A stretch of DNA of 33,548 nt from contig CAZLCK010000012.1 of assembly GCA_964558235.1 (NCBI GenBank), positions 1-33,548 of the forward strand. The letters are read 5' to 3'. The translations under genes and the position numbers were made by a program. The stretch comes from CAZLCK01 sp964558235 (GTDB lineage: Bacteria; Actinomycetota; Coriobacteriia; Coriobacteriales; CADBOM01). Positions 25,203 to 32,038 of the stretch are shown one piece after another (within the stretch, counting starts at the first letter, position 1; each line of letters starts with the position of its first letter). The notes under the pieces were generated by a model. That model worked only from the letters and a program-made list of their open reading frames with translations, ran no database searches and was not told where the DNA came from.

Positions 25203-25708
25203 GCTATCCCCTCTCTTTTTAATATTTTGTCCAAAGCATAGAGGTCTGTAGTTTCTTTTGCTATTTCTAAAGTTTCTTTAGCTATTGCAAATAGTAGATT
25301 CTCCCCAATTTTTTCCATAACTTTATATGCAATTTCGAGTTCGGATGGCTCTATTTCATCTTGCCATGCAGAATTTAATCTTTGAGAAATTTCATCAAAA
25401 TCTGAACGAAGCTGCTTACCTTTAGAGGTAAGGAAAACTATTGTTTGACGCTTGTCATCCTCGCTTTTCTTTGTGCTCGCAAAGCCCAAAGAAACTAACT
25501 TTTTTACCAAAGCAGTAACTGTAGATGGATCTCGTGAAATACGTTTAGCAAGCTCGGACATAACTTCCTCTTGCTCTTCAAACAAAATAGATAAGATGTC
25601 TCCATGAGATGGAGCTAAGCCATATAATCCACTATTTTCCATCATCATCAAGAGATACTTATTTGAAAGCCTCATTGTAGTAGAGACTTTATTAGCAAAG
25701 TTTTCCAC
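25199..25708 (-). CDS. MarR-family transcriptional regulator
   Basis: A 169-residue winged-helix regulator. The HTH spans about 45-95 (VMSELAKRISRDPSTVTALVKKLVSLGF) and the wing is KKSEDDKRQTIVFLTSKGK, with the conserved D-x-R. Helices on both sides form the dimer interface. It is the first gene of the operon and overlaps the binding-protein gene by four bases, so it most likely controls the operon and itself. Start GTG 25708 with GAGGGG five bases away. Confidence 0.9.
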   Translation of the reverse strand: MENFANKVSTTMRLSNKYLLMMMENSGLYGLAPSHGDILSILFEEQEEVMSELAKRISRDPSTVTALVKKLVSLGFASTKKSEDDKRQTIVFLTSKGKQLRSDFDEISQRLNSAWQDEIEPSELEIAYKVMEKIGENLLFAIAKETLEIAKETTDLYALDKILKREGIA

Positions 25709-25758
25709 TTTATCCCCTCTTTAATCACTACATTGAATAAAGTATTGAGGAGTTTTTA

Positions 25759-25783
25759 TTTGATGTCAATATTTGATATCAAA
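25759..25783. promoter_or_regulatory. Candidate MarR operator: tandem TTTGATRTCAA sites
   Basis: A perfect 12-bp palindrome, TTTGATATCAAA (25772-25783), lies 13 bases from a one-mismatch copy, TTTGATGTCAA (25759-25769), about 50-75 bases upstream of the marR GTG. Palindromes with this kind of core are common for MarR proteins, which usually autoregulate. Binding is inferred, not shown. Confidence 0.45.
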
Positions 25784-25816
25784 GTTTTATCTTATAAGGA
25801 CTAGATTTTTGACGGT

Positions 25817-25880
25817 CTTAACTTCCAAACTTTTTAAACTCCACACCCCCGGAGTGCGGCAAGTTTAAGAAGTTACCTAA
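25817..25880. repeat. Nested inverted repeat in the marR-iron transporter gap
   Basis: TAACTT-cc-AAACTT (25819-25832) faces AAGTTT-aag-AAGTTA (25861-25875), with an inner ACTCC/GGAGT hairpin (25838-25855). It could be a structured RNA, a bidirectional terminator or a composite operator. No protein gene occupies 25784-26159, where the other features are an A+T-rich stretch, a 14-bp direct repeat (TTTATATGTTTTAT at 25965-25978 and 25988-26001), a palindrome and an iron-box-like site. Confidence 0.45.
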
Positions 25881-26091
25881 GCTTTAACTTCAAAATGAGG
25901 GACTGAAACTTTTTATAGGACAAAAAGAACCACTTAGAGGTAACAATAACTTTTTTTTTAAATATTTATATGTTTTATGTGGTTAACTTTATATGTTTTA
26001 TATATCTAACTTTTTAAGAGACTTTCACTTAAGAGTTTTCACTCTATTAAACCTTTTGAAATAAATTCATTTTCTCAAGGTTGCTAAGAAC

Positions 26092-26111
26092 TAGTTAGAT
26101 ATATCTAACTA
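26092..26111. promoter_or_regulatory. 20-bp perfect palindrome upstream of the iron transporter
   Basis: TAGTTAGATATATCTAACTA reads the same on both strands. A related element, GTTTTATATATCTAAC (25995-26010), differs from its core by two bases about 100 bases upstream. Likely a dimer-binding operator or promoter element for the FecCD operon. Confidence 0.5.
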
Positions 26112-26120
26112 CAAATAATA

Positions 26121-26139
26121 CTAGGTATACTCCCCCTAG
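26121..26139. promoter_or_regulatory. Candidate DtxR/IdeR iron box
   Basis: CTAGG-N9-CCTAG, 19 bp. The published actinobacterial IdeR/DtxR box is of the form TTAGG-N9-CCTAA, so spacing is identical and each half-site matches at four of five positions. It lies about 60-80 bases before the first iron-transporter permease, where Fe2+-loaded repressor would block transcription. No dtxR gene is in the window. Confidence 0.5.
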
Positions 26140-26201
26140 TTTTTAATAATGATCCTTAGATTAGGAAGGACAAGGCTATTAAAGGAAGAAGAAGTACTAT
26201 C

Positions 26202-27221
26202 GTGCTCGCCATAGTACTGTTGATAACATCAGTATCTTCACTTTTCGTCGGTGTGCTCGATATGGATATTTCAGGGATTCTCTCTGGAGACCTCGACCAA
26301 CTACATACCTTGCTTGCCTCTCGCCTTCCTAGGTTGCTTGCAATACTTTGCACAGGAATAGGAATGAGCGTTGCGGGTCTTATAATGCAACAACTTTGTA
26401 TGAACAAATTCGTATCCCCAACAACTGGTGCAACAATTTCATCGGCTCAGTTTGGAATATTAGTTGCTCTTATTTTTTTGCCAACACTAGGTTTTTGGGG
26501 ACGTGCATTATTTGCATTTGCTGCTGCTTTAATTGGAACATGGATCTTTGTCTGGTTTATTCAACGCATCCAGTTCAAGGATGTAGTTATGGTTCCGCTT
26601 GTAGGAATTATGTTTGGAAACGTAATTAGCGGAGTCACCAATTTTCTCGCCTATCAGTATGAGATGACCCAAGCTCTCTCTACTTGGACTGTAGGTCACT
26701 TCTCTTTGGTTTTGAGAGGTAACTATGAACTAGTTTGGTTAGCTGTCCCGCTAGTTATAGTGGCTTTCGTATTCGCTAATCACTTTAACATCGTTGGAAT
26801 GGGTAAAGGTTTTTCTAAAAACCTAGGTGTCAACTACAATCTAGTCCTCTTTGGAGGACTTACTATTGCAGCTGCAATAACTGCAAGCGTCGTATGCACA
26901 GTTGGAACAATCTCCTACATTGGATTAATTGTTCCTAACATCATAGCAATGTTTAAAGGTGACCATGTCAGAGGAACTCTAGCAGATACTGCACTATTTG
27001 GAGCTTTATTCGTTTTAGCCTGTGATTTGATCGCAAGAACTGTAATTGCTCCATATGAACTCCCAATCGAACTCATTGTTGGAATTCTTGGAAGCATCAT
27101 ATTCGTAGGACTTCTTCTGTATCGACTTAAGAATGGACGTAGAGCAATACGCCCAACTGGTCCGCTAATGAGAAAGCTACTAGAACGCACCGAACAATCG
27201 GAAGCAACAACAAAGGGGTGA
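26202..27221 (+). CDS. FecCD-family iron-siderophore ABC permease, subunit 1
   Basis: A permease with about nine to ten helices (339 residues). Family marks: SRLPRLLAILCTGIGMSVAGLIMQQL near residues 40-62, PTTGATISSAQFGIL, and the C-terminal SYIGLIVPNIIAMFKGDHVRG block, which contacts the ATPase. It is close to the YclN/CeuB group used for catecholate siderophores. GTG 26202 gives the ORF, but the frame is open back to 26160, and an ATT at 26178 has a well-placed AGGAAGGA and would add a basic IKGRRS end, so the true start is unsettled. The second permease starts four bases after its stop. Confidence 0.9.
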   Translation: MLAIVLLITSVSSLFVGVLDMDISGILSGDLDQLHTLLASRLPRLLAILCTGIGMSVAGLIMQQLCMNKFVSPTTGATISSAQFGILVALIFLPTLGFWGRALFAFAAALIGTWIFVWFIQRIQFKDVVMVPLVGIMFGNVISGVTNFLAYQYEMTQALSTWTVGHFSLVLRGNYELVWLAVPLVIVAFVFANHFNIVGMGKGFSKNLGVNYNLVLFGGLTIAAAITASVVCTVGTISYIGLIVPNIIAMFKGDHVRGTLADTALFGALFVLACDLIARTVIAPYELPIELIVGILGSIIFVGLLLYRLKNGRRAIRPTGPLMRKLLERTEQSEATTKG

Positions 27222-27225
27222 GAAT

Positions 27226-28299
27226 ATGAGAGAAGAGGCTATCGAATCGCTGTCTGCATCTAATGCAAAAAGTATTTCATATAGTGAAGCAGCAAAAAGA
27301 GCCAATATAAAAAAGATAGTTGCTATGTCTGCCATATCACTAGTAGCTGCGATAGCATATATGCTAGTAGATGTGAATTTTGACAATCAAGCACTTTTTG
27401 CCTATTCCATTAAAATCAGACTGCCTAAATTGTTAGCAATGTTTATAGCTGCATTTACAATAGGCTCAGCTTCAATAGTCTTTCAATCGATTATTAACAA
27501 CACAATTGTCACCCCATGCCTGCTTGGTATGAATGCTCTTTACACGCTAATTCATACAGCTGTTGTATTCGTAGTTGGCACAGGCAGCATTCTCGCGACG
27601 AACTCAAATTTGATGTTCATAGTTGACCTATTGATTATGGGTATTGTTGCAACTTTTCTATATAGCTATCTCTTTAAAAGAACTAACTACAATGTTTTAT
27701 ACGTGTTACTAATTGGCACAGTATTGACTTCGTTTTTTGGATCGATCCAGTCTACCCTTACTAGGGTTATGGATCCTAACGAGTATGACACTCTTCTAAA
27801 CTCTTTAGTTGCTAGTTTTAGCAACATTAACGCAGAGATTATGATCTTTGCTGTTGTGATGTTAGTAGCAGTTGCCTTTTTACTCAGACGAGAGCTCGCG
27901 CTTCTCGATGTTATAACCCTTGGTAAAGAGCAGGCTATAAACCTCGGTGTTGACTACGACCATTGCATCAAAAAACTCTTGCTTGGAGTTGTTCTATATA
28001 TTGCAATAGCTACTGCAATGGTAGGCCCTATATCATTTCTTGGCCTAATTATCGCCAACCTTTCTAGGCAATTTTTAAAGACCTTTAGACATACACAGCT
28101 TATAACAGCTTCAGCGTTATTTGGTGTCATCGTATTAGTAATAGGACAGTTGATTGTCGAACATGTATTCACATACAGTGTCCCAGTCAGCGTGTTTATA
28201 ACCATAGGCGGCGGAGGCTACTTCCTCTACTTGTTGCTTCGCGCGAAGCAATCCACAAAACCACCTAAGCGTCGAAATGCAGGAAATGCCAGATCGTAA
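27226..28299 (+). CDS. FecCD-family iron-siderophore ABC permease, subunit 2
   Basis: The partner permease (357 residues, about nine to ten helices), YclO/CeuC-like. It has a hydrophilic N-terminus of ~35 residues, then RLPKLLAMFIAAFTIGSASIVFQSI, the PCLLGMNALYTL motif, and the coupling region GPISFLGLIIANLSRQF. The C-terminus is basic (KPPKRRNAGNARS). Start ATG 27226 with AAGGGGTGAG, which contains the stop of the first permease, so translation is coupled. The two permeases should form a heterodimer. Confidence 0.92.
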   Translation: MREEAIESLSASNAKSISYSEAAKRANIKKIVAMSAISLVAAIAYMLVDVNFDNQALFAYSIKIRLPKLLAMFIAAFTIGSASIVFQSIINNTIVTPCLLGMNALYTLIHTAVVFVVGTGSILATNSNLMFIVDLLIMGIVATFLYSYLFKRTNYNVLYVLLIGTVLTSFFGSIQSTLTRVMDPNEYDTLLNSLVASFSNINAEIMIFAVVMLVAVAFLLRRELALLDVITLGKEQAINLGVDYDHCIKKLLLGVVLYIAIATAMVGPISFLGLIIANLSRQFLKTFRHTQLITASALFGVIVLVIGQLIVEHVFTYSVPVSVFITIGGGGYFLYLLLRAKQSTKPPKRRNAGNARS

Positions 28300-28355
28300 G
28301 TAGACAAAAAAATGTAGCACTCAACTTCATTTTGGCGTGAGGAAGGAACTAGGGA

Positions 28356-29108
28356 ATGCAAGTAAGTGAACTTACTAAAAGATATGGAGAAGTAACGGTC
28401 GTAGACGACGTAAGTTTTTCTCTACCTAAAGGCAAAATTGTATCGTTAATAGGTCCTAACGGTGCTGGTAAATCAACGGTAATGGGCATAATCTCACGTC
28501 TTATAGAACGAGATAGCGGCTCAGTTGACTTTTTAGAAAAAGATATATCTGACTGGAAAAGTAAAGACCTAGCACAGCGTCTTGCAATACTTACACAAAC
28601 AAACAACATTCAGATGAAGCTAACAGTAAGAGAGCTTGTAAGTTTCGGCAGATTCCCATATTCCGGCAGCCACTTAAACAAAGAAGATGAAGAGATAGTA
28701 GATAGAGCTATTGGATACATGGAGCTTAAAGAGTTTGAAGATAGTTTTATTGATGAGCTATCGGGCGGACAACGCCAAAGAGCTTATATATCTATGATTA
28801 TCGCACAAGATACTGAGTATGTTTTGTTGGATGAACCTACTAATAACTTAGATATTTATCATGCTACAAACATGATGAAGATCGTAAGACGACTGTGTGA
28901 TGAGTTGAATAAGACAGTCGTTTTAGTACTGCATGAAATCAACTATGCAGCATTTTATTCAGATTATATCTGCGCTTTTAAGGATGGAAAGATCGTTAAA
29001 TTTGGCACTGTTGAGGAGGTGATGAACAAAGAAACATTGTCCGAGATTTATGGGGTGGAGTTTGAAATCCTGATGATCGAGGGCAAGCCATTGTCAATCT
29101 ATTACTGA
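28356..29108 (+). CDS. Iron-siderophore ABC transporter ATP-binding protein
   Basis: A 250-residue ATPase of the FepC/YclP type. Walker A GPNGAGKST, Q-loop LTQTNN, signature LSGGQRQR, Walker B YVLLDEPTNNLD and switch His in VLHEINYAAFYSDYI. The SFGRFPYSGSHL segment is characteristic of the YclP/CeuD subgroup. Start ATG 28356 with GGAAGGA upstream, after a 56-base gap. Confidence 0.94.
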   Translation: MQVSELTKRYGEVTVVDDVSFSLPKGKIVSLIGPNGAGKSTVMGIISRLIERDSGSVDFLEKDISDWKSKDLAQRLAILTQTNNIQMKLTVRELVSFGRFPYSGSHLNKEDEEIVDRAIGYMELKEFEDSFIDELSGGQRQRAYISMIIAQDTEYVLLDEPTNNLDIYHATNMMKIVRRLCDELNKTVVLVLHEINYAAFYSDYICAFKDGKIVKFGTVEEVMNKETLSEIYGVEFEILMIEGKPLSIYY

Positions 29109-29127
29109 TACTAGTCGGTAATAATTA

Positions 29128-29188
29128 CATCCGATACCTAAACAAAAGAAAGTAAAAGAGAGTAAGCCTAAAGTCTAGGCATCGGATG
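29128..29188 (+). promoter_or_regulatory. Long stem-loop between the ATPase and binding-protein genes
   Basis: CATCCGAT-a-CCTA (29128-29140) pairs with TAGG-c-ATCGGATG (29176-29188): a 13-position stem with one mismatch and a 35-base purine-rich loop. It is not followed by a U-tract. Such structures between genes of a binding-protein operon often protect the mRNA or set different expression levels for the binding protein; that role is inferred. Confidence 0.5.
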
Positions 29189-29211
29189 CAGATACAAAAG
29201 GAGATTATCGT

Positions 29212-30195
29212 ATGAAAATCGTTTCAGGTCAATTATTTAAAAAGATTGTGATCGCATGCATCGGGGCAGCACTTGCCTTATGCCTTGCTGCATGTTCGAG
29301 TGGATCTGATTCAGAAGCTAGTGCACAAGAGACTATTACCATTGAAACTCTTGACGGCAGCGGAACACTAATCGAACTCGAAGTTCCTTATGATCCTCAA
29401 AGATTAGCCGTAATGGACTTGGCAAGCCTCGATATTATAGATAATCTTGGCTTAGGTGATAGAGTTGTTGGCGCTTCTACTTCTTCTTCGCTTGATTACT
29501 TGGCAAGCTATTCCGAAGACGAAAATGTAACCAACCTAGGAACCATAAAAGAAGCCGATTTAGAGGCTGTTATGGCGTGTGAACCAGATGTTATTTTCAT
29601 CGGAGGAAGACTTTCTGAATCCTACGATGAACTTAGTGAGATTGCTCCTGTTATTTATTTAGCAACCGATAGCGATAAAGGAGTAGTGCAAAGCACTAAT
29701 GACAATGCCGTAACAATCGCTTCAATGTTTGGACTTGAAGAGCAAGTTAGTGAATTAATGAGCGAATACGACGATAGAATTGCTGCACTTGCTGAAGTTG
29801 CTGAGGGACATACTGCATTGGTTGCTCTATATACCAGCGGCAGTGTTAATGCTCTTGGAAATGATGGTCGTTGCTCGCTTATAGGAATTGAAGTTGGATT
29901 TACCAATATTGCTTCTGAAGATGTCACATCTACACATGGAAATGAGATGTCATTTGAGACAATCGTTGCAATGAATCCAGAGTATATCTTTATACTTAAC
30001 CGCGATGCTGCAATAGGATCTGATGGCGCTGATCAAGCTCAAGAAGTAGTAGAAAACGAGCTAACCATGACTACAGATGCCTATCAAAATGGCAATATCT
30101 ACTATCTATCCAGCCCTGCTGTTTGGTATACAGCTGAAGGTGGAATCACTGCTCTAGGTATCATGCTCGAAGATTTAGAGCAGGTATTGCTATAG
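29212..30195 (+). CDS. Siderophore-binding lipoprotein of an iron ABC transporter
   Basis: PF01497-type periplasmic-binding-protein fold, 327 residues, related to YclQ/CeuE/FatB. The signal helix ends in lipobox LAAC with Cys28. The ligand-binding marks are PQRLAVMDLASLDIIDNLGLGDRVVG, NLGTIKEADLEAVMACEPDVIFIGGR and the C-terminal WYTAEGGITALGIM. It should deliver a ferric (probably catecholate) siderophore to the two permeases; no siderophore biosynthesis gene is in the window, so a foreign siderophore is likely. Start ATG 29212 with AAAAGGAG eight bases upstream. Confidence 0.93.
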   Translation: MKIVSGQLFKKIVIACIGAALALCLAACSSGSDSEASAQETITIETLDGSGTLIELEVPYDPQRLAVMDLASLDIIDNLGLGDRVVGASTSSSLDYLASYSEDENVTNLGTIKEADLEAVMACEPDVIFIGGRLSESYDELSEIAPVIYLATDSDKGVVQSTNDNAVTIASMFGLEEQVSELMSEYDDRIAALAEVAEGHTALVALYTSGSVNALGNDGRCSLIGIEVGFTNIASEDVTSTHGNEMSFETIVAMNPEYIFILNRDAAIGSDGADQAQEVVENELTMTTDAYQNGNIYYLSSPAVWYTAEGGITALGIMLEDLEQVLL

Positions 30196-30259
30196 AGATG
30201 GAAGCCTTCGGATAATTAGTAGTACAGTTTAGGATTTGGTAATCCTGAAAGTTTATTGA

Positions 30260-30289
30260 CATAGCCGCTATTATTGCGGCTATGTTTTT
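30260..30289 (+). terminator. Intrinsic terminator of the iron-transporter operon
   Basis: A nine-base-pair stem, CATAGCCGC (30260-30268) with GCGGCTATG (30276-30284), a 7-base loop and TTTTT follow the binding-protein gene by 65 bases. Strong rho-independent form. Confidence 0.92.
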
Positions 30290-30307
30290 ATAACCAGATC
30301 GATATTA

Positions 30308-30350
30308 AAAGCGGGTTAGAGCTTTTCAATCTCTCTGACCTGCTTTTTCT
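30308..30350 (+). terminator. Second terminator-like hairpin
   Basis: AAAGCGGGTTAGAG (30308-30321) pairs with CTCTGACCTGCTTT (30333-30346) with two G-U pairs, and is followed by TTCTTTT. It may back up the first terminator, or act in both directions, since the minus strand also ends in GCTTTTAAT. Confidence 0.7.
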
Positions 30351-30384
30351 TTTGAGCCGAATGAAAAGAAGATAGAGAGTGTGG

Positions 30385-30480
30385 TGAAGACGAGCTTAGA
30401 GAGATCCTAGGAAGCGGCAGCGTCTAACTGCGCCTTTCCCTGAAGGAATAACCGATGCCGTGTCGCCGATAACGAAAAAC
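30385..30480 (+). promoter_or_regulatory. Candidate Moco/Tuco riboswitch
   Basis: The leader of the Mop gene contains GCGCCTTTCCCTGAAGGAAT followed by AACCGATGCCG and a CGGCA (30415-30419)/TGCCG (30456-30460) pair that encloses the TTCC-CTGAA-GGAA hairpin. This matches from memory the conserved CC...GAA..GG..AACCGA core of the molybdenum-cofactor riboswitch class. A role upstream of a molybdate/tungstate-binding protein fits. I could not run a covariance-model search, so boundaries are approximate. About 170 bases remain between it and the Mop start. Confidence 0.45.
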
Positions 30481-30653
30481 AAGATAAGACTCCACTTGCC
30501 AGAGACTACTCTGAATCAGAGATTATTCTCAATAGACTATAAAGAATCCCTATGGGAATCACAAGTGTGGGCAAGACCTGAACACGCGGCTCATACTAGG
30601 GGCCATGTGTGAGCCATGTGTATGTAAATAGCAGGCGGGAAAGGAGACTTATC

Positions 30654-31079
30654 ATGAGGATATCTGCACGAAACCAGCTCAAGGGTGTCGTCTCCAGCGT
30701 CACCGAGGGCGCTGTCAACGGGATCGTAGCCATCGATCTGGGAGATGTTACCGTCAAGGCCGACATCACAATGGAGTCGATCGCCGAGCTCGGTCTGGAG
30801 AAGGGCATGACCGCATATGCGATCATCAAAGCGACCAATGTGATGTTTGCCGCCGGAAACGAGCGCATCTCCGGGATCTCGGCGCGCAACCAACTTCCCG
30901 GAAAGGTGGTATCGGTGAATAAGGGTGCTGTCAACGGGCACGTGTCCGTGAAGCTTGCCGATGGCAACCTTGTATCCGGCTCCATCACCAACGAAGCGAT
31001 AGACGATCTAGGACTAGTCGAGGGTGCGGAAGCTCTCGCCATTGTCAAATCCACCGACGTCATAGTAGGTGTGGAGTAG
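30654..31079 (+). CDS. Di-Mop molybdate/tungstate-binding protein (TOBE domains)
   Basis: A 141-residue protein of two Mop repeats of ~68 residues, each starting with ISARNQL and containing VNG(I/H)V and the (A/S)IVK(A/S)T(D/N)V end. Molbindins bind molybdate or tungstate oxyanions at the interfaces of an oligomer and act as a store or sensor. ATG 30654 with AAGGAG eight bases upstream is clearly the start; the open frame to 30609 is not needed. The gene is visibly richer in G+C, especially at third positions, than its neighbours, and no modABC or molybdopterin gene is nearby, so it was probably acquired laterally. Confidence 0.88.
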   Translation: MRISARNQLKGVVSSVTEGAVNGIVAIDLGDVTVKADITMESIAELGLEKGMTAYAIIKATNVMFAAGNERISGISARNQLPGKVVSVNKGAVNGHVSVKLADGNLVSGSITNEAIDDLGLVEGAEALAIVKSTDVIVGVE

Positions 31080-31214
31080 AGGGTCGGCCTCACTCACGCA
31101 ATCCTGAAGATCTTAAGTTGAGGGTTGGGGTGATCCTTCCCTACGCAGACAGCTTGCAAGCGCCACAGGCCTTGCAAGCAATGGATAAGCCTAATAGGAA
31201 AATGAGCAGCGAAC

Positions 31215-31239
31215 AAAAAAGAGCCGCTTACAGCGGCTC
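31215..31239 (-). terminator. Intrinsic terminator of the toxin-antitoxin unit
   Basis: Read on the minus strand: GAGCCGC, five-base loop, GCGGCTC, then six U residues (plus-strand A-run 31215-31220). It lies 44 bases past the toxin stop. It also blocks read-through toward the mop gene. The 31080-31214 stretch has no gene but does have a repeated CTTGCAAGC. Confidence 0.9.
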
Positions 31240-31282
31240 GAAGAAGCTTGGAGGGGTTAACAGTCGCATAGGGTGTAAAACT

Positions 31283-31561
31283 TCATTTACGCCCGTATAC
31301 CCTACTCCTATGTCCAACATCAACAACAGACACCACAAGCCTTTCGGACTCAATATCACATATGAGTCGATAATCGTCCACACGATAGCGCCATAACCCG
31401 GAGAGGTTTCCCGTTAGTGCCTTTCCGCGACTTCTTGGGTCGTCAAGTGCTGCCACCTCATCCATATAATCAATGATACGCGCTACGGTCGACTTGTCTC
31501 GCTTTGATAGTTTGACAAGTGTTTCTGTCGCATCGTCTGAGTACTCAACTATCCAAGCCAC
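31283..31561 (-). CDS. RelE/ParE-family toxin
   Basis: A 92-residue protein of the RelE superfamily: MAWIVEYSDDATETLVKL start, PRSRGKALTGNLSGLWRYRV central block, DYRLICDIE and VVDVGHRSRVYGR end, with the RelE basic/aromatic residues. RelE toxins cleave mRNA on the ribosome; ParE relatives poison gyrase, but the DYRLICDI and GHRSRVY pattern favours RelE. It overlaps the antitoxin gene by 17 bases, so the toxin is made only when the antitoxin is translated. Confidence 0.88.
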   Translation of the reverse strand: MAWIVEYSDDATETLVKLSKRDKSTVARIIDYMDEVAALDDPRSRGKALTGNLSGLWRYRVDDYRLICDIESERLVVSVVDVGHRSRVYGRK

Positions 31562-31784
31562 AGAGTTCTCTCACTTCATCTGGCGTATAGGTCTTTGCAC
31601 GTCCCGCACGCAAGTCCTCGGCTTTTTTGAGAATGCCGTACTCCCATTCAAGCCGATCTATGGAGGTTGCTAATGCTTCGTTGACGTAATAACTTCTTGG
31701 TCTGCCAGTCCCCTGCGCAAGTTTCGTATAGCGCTCCATTACATCTTTTGGTACCCTAGTGGCCATTGATGTCGTTGTTTCCAT
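31545..31784 (-). CDS. RelB/ribbon-helix-helix antitoxin
   Basis: A 79-residue antitoxin. The N-terminus (MATRVPKDVMERYTKLAQGTGRPRSYYVNEAL) is a ribbon-helix-helix DNA-binding domain; the C-terminal ~30 residues, with KTYTPDEVRELCGLDS, should wrap the toxin. The start is ATG 31784, placed by the purine-rich GGAAAGGAAG upstream, rather than the ORF start 19 codons earlier. It precedes the toxin gene, as is typical, and likely autoregulates its promoter. Confidence 0.85.
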   Translation of the reverse strand: METTTSMATRVPKDVMERYTKLAQGTGRPRSYYVNEALATSIDRLEWEYGILKKAEDLRAGRAKTYTPDEVRELCGLDS

Positions 31785-31815
31785 ACCATCTTCCTTTCCG
31801 TGCTGTATATCAAAT

Positions 31816-31840
31816 TGTATCACCGTATTACGTTTATACA
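31816..31840. promoter_or_regulatory. Inverted repeat at the antitoxin promoter
   Basis: TGTAT (31816-31820) and ATACA (31836-31840) flank CACCGTATTACGTTT, about 30-55 bases upstream of the antitoxin ATG. This position fits an autorepression operator for a RelB-type antitoxin, but the arms are short. Confidence 0.3.
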
Positions 31841-31910
31841 TCGATGAAATAAGGCTGACAAAATATAAAGGGGAATCTATGAACCGAAATCTGGCCTAAG
31901 AAGGAATGAA

Positions 31911-32032
31911 GTGAGTATCAAAAGATTAAGCAAAGTATTAATAATTCCATTTATTTTGGTGATTGTTGCCTGTCTCTGATAAGCCTTGCCTATTCCCTAA
32001 TGCTTGTTAGGTCTGGTGGCTTACATCAATAG
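31911..32032 (+). pseudogene. Frameshifted remnant of a small membrane-protein gene
   Basis: GTG 31911, with AAGGA just upstream, opens a hydrophobic signal-like segment (MSIKRLSKVLIIPFILVIVA) that hits TGA at 31979 after 22 residues. Moving one base into the neighbouring frame from about 31972 continues it as SLISLAYSLMLVRSGGLHQ to TAG 32032. A lost or gained base seems to have broken the N-terminus of a membrane or secreted protein, possibly a sortase or pilus-related gene given the neighbour. It could also be chance A+T-rich sequence. Confidence 0.35.
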
Positions 32033-32038
32033 CTAAGC

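Noticed and set aside
30591..31093. Two long minus-strand frames (116 and 165 residues) over the mop gene
   Set aside because: They are shadows made by the G+C-rich codons of mop, with no start signals and no family features.
31118..31396. 92-residue plus-strand frame after mop
   Set aside because: It runs through the toxin-antitoxin terminator and into the toxin gene; composition is not protein-like.
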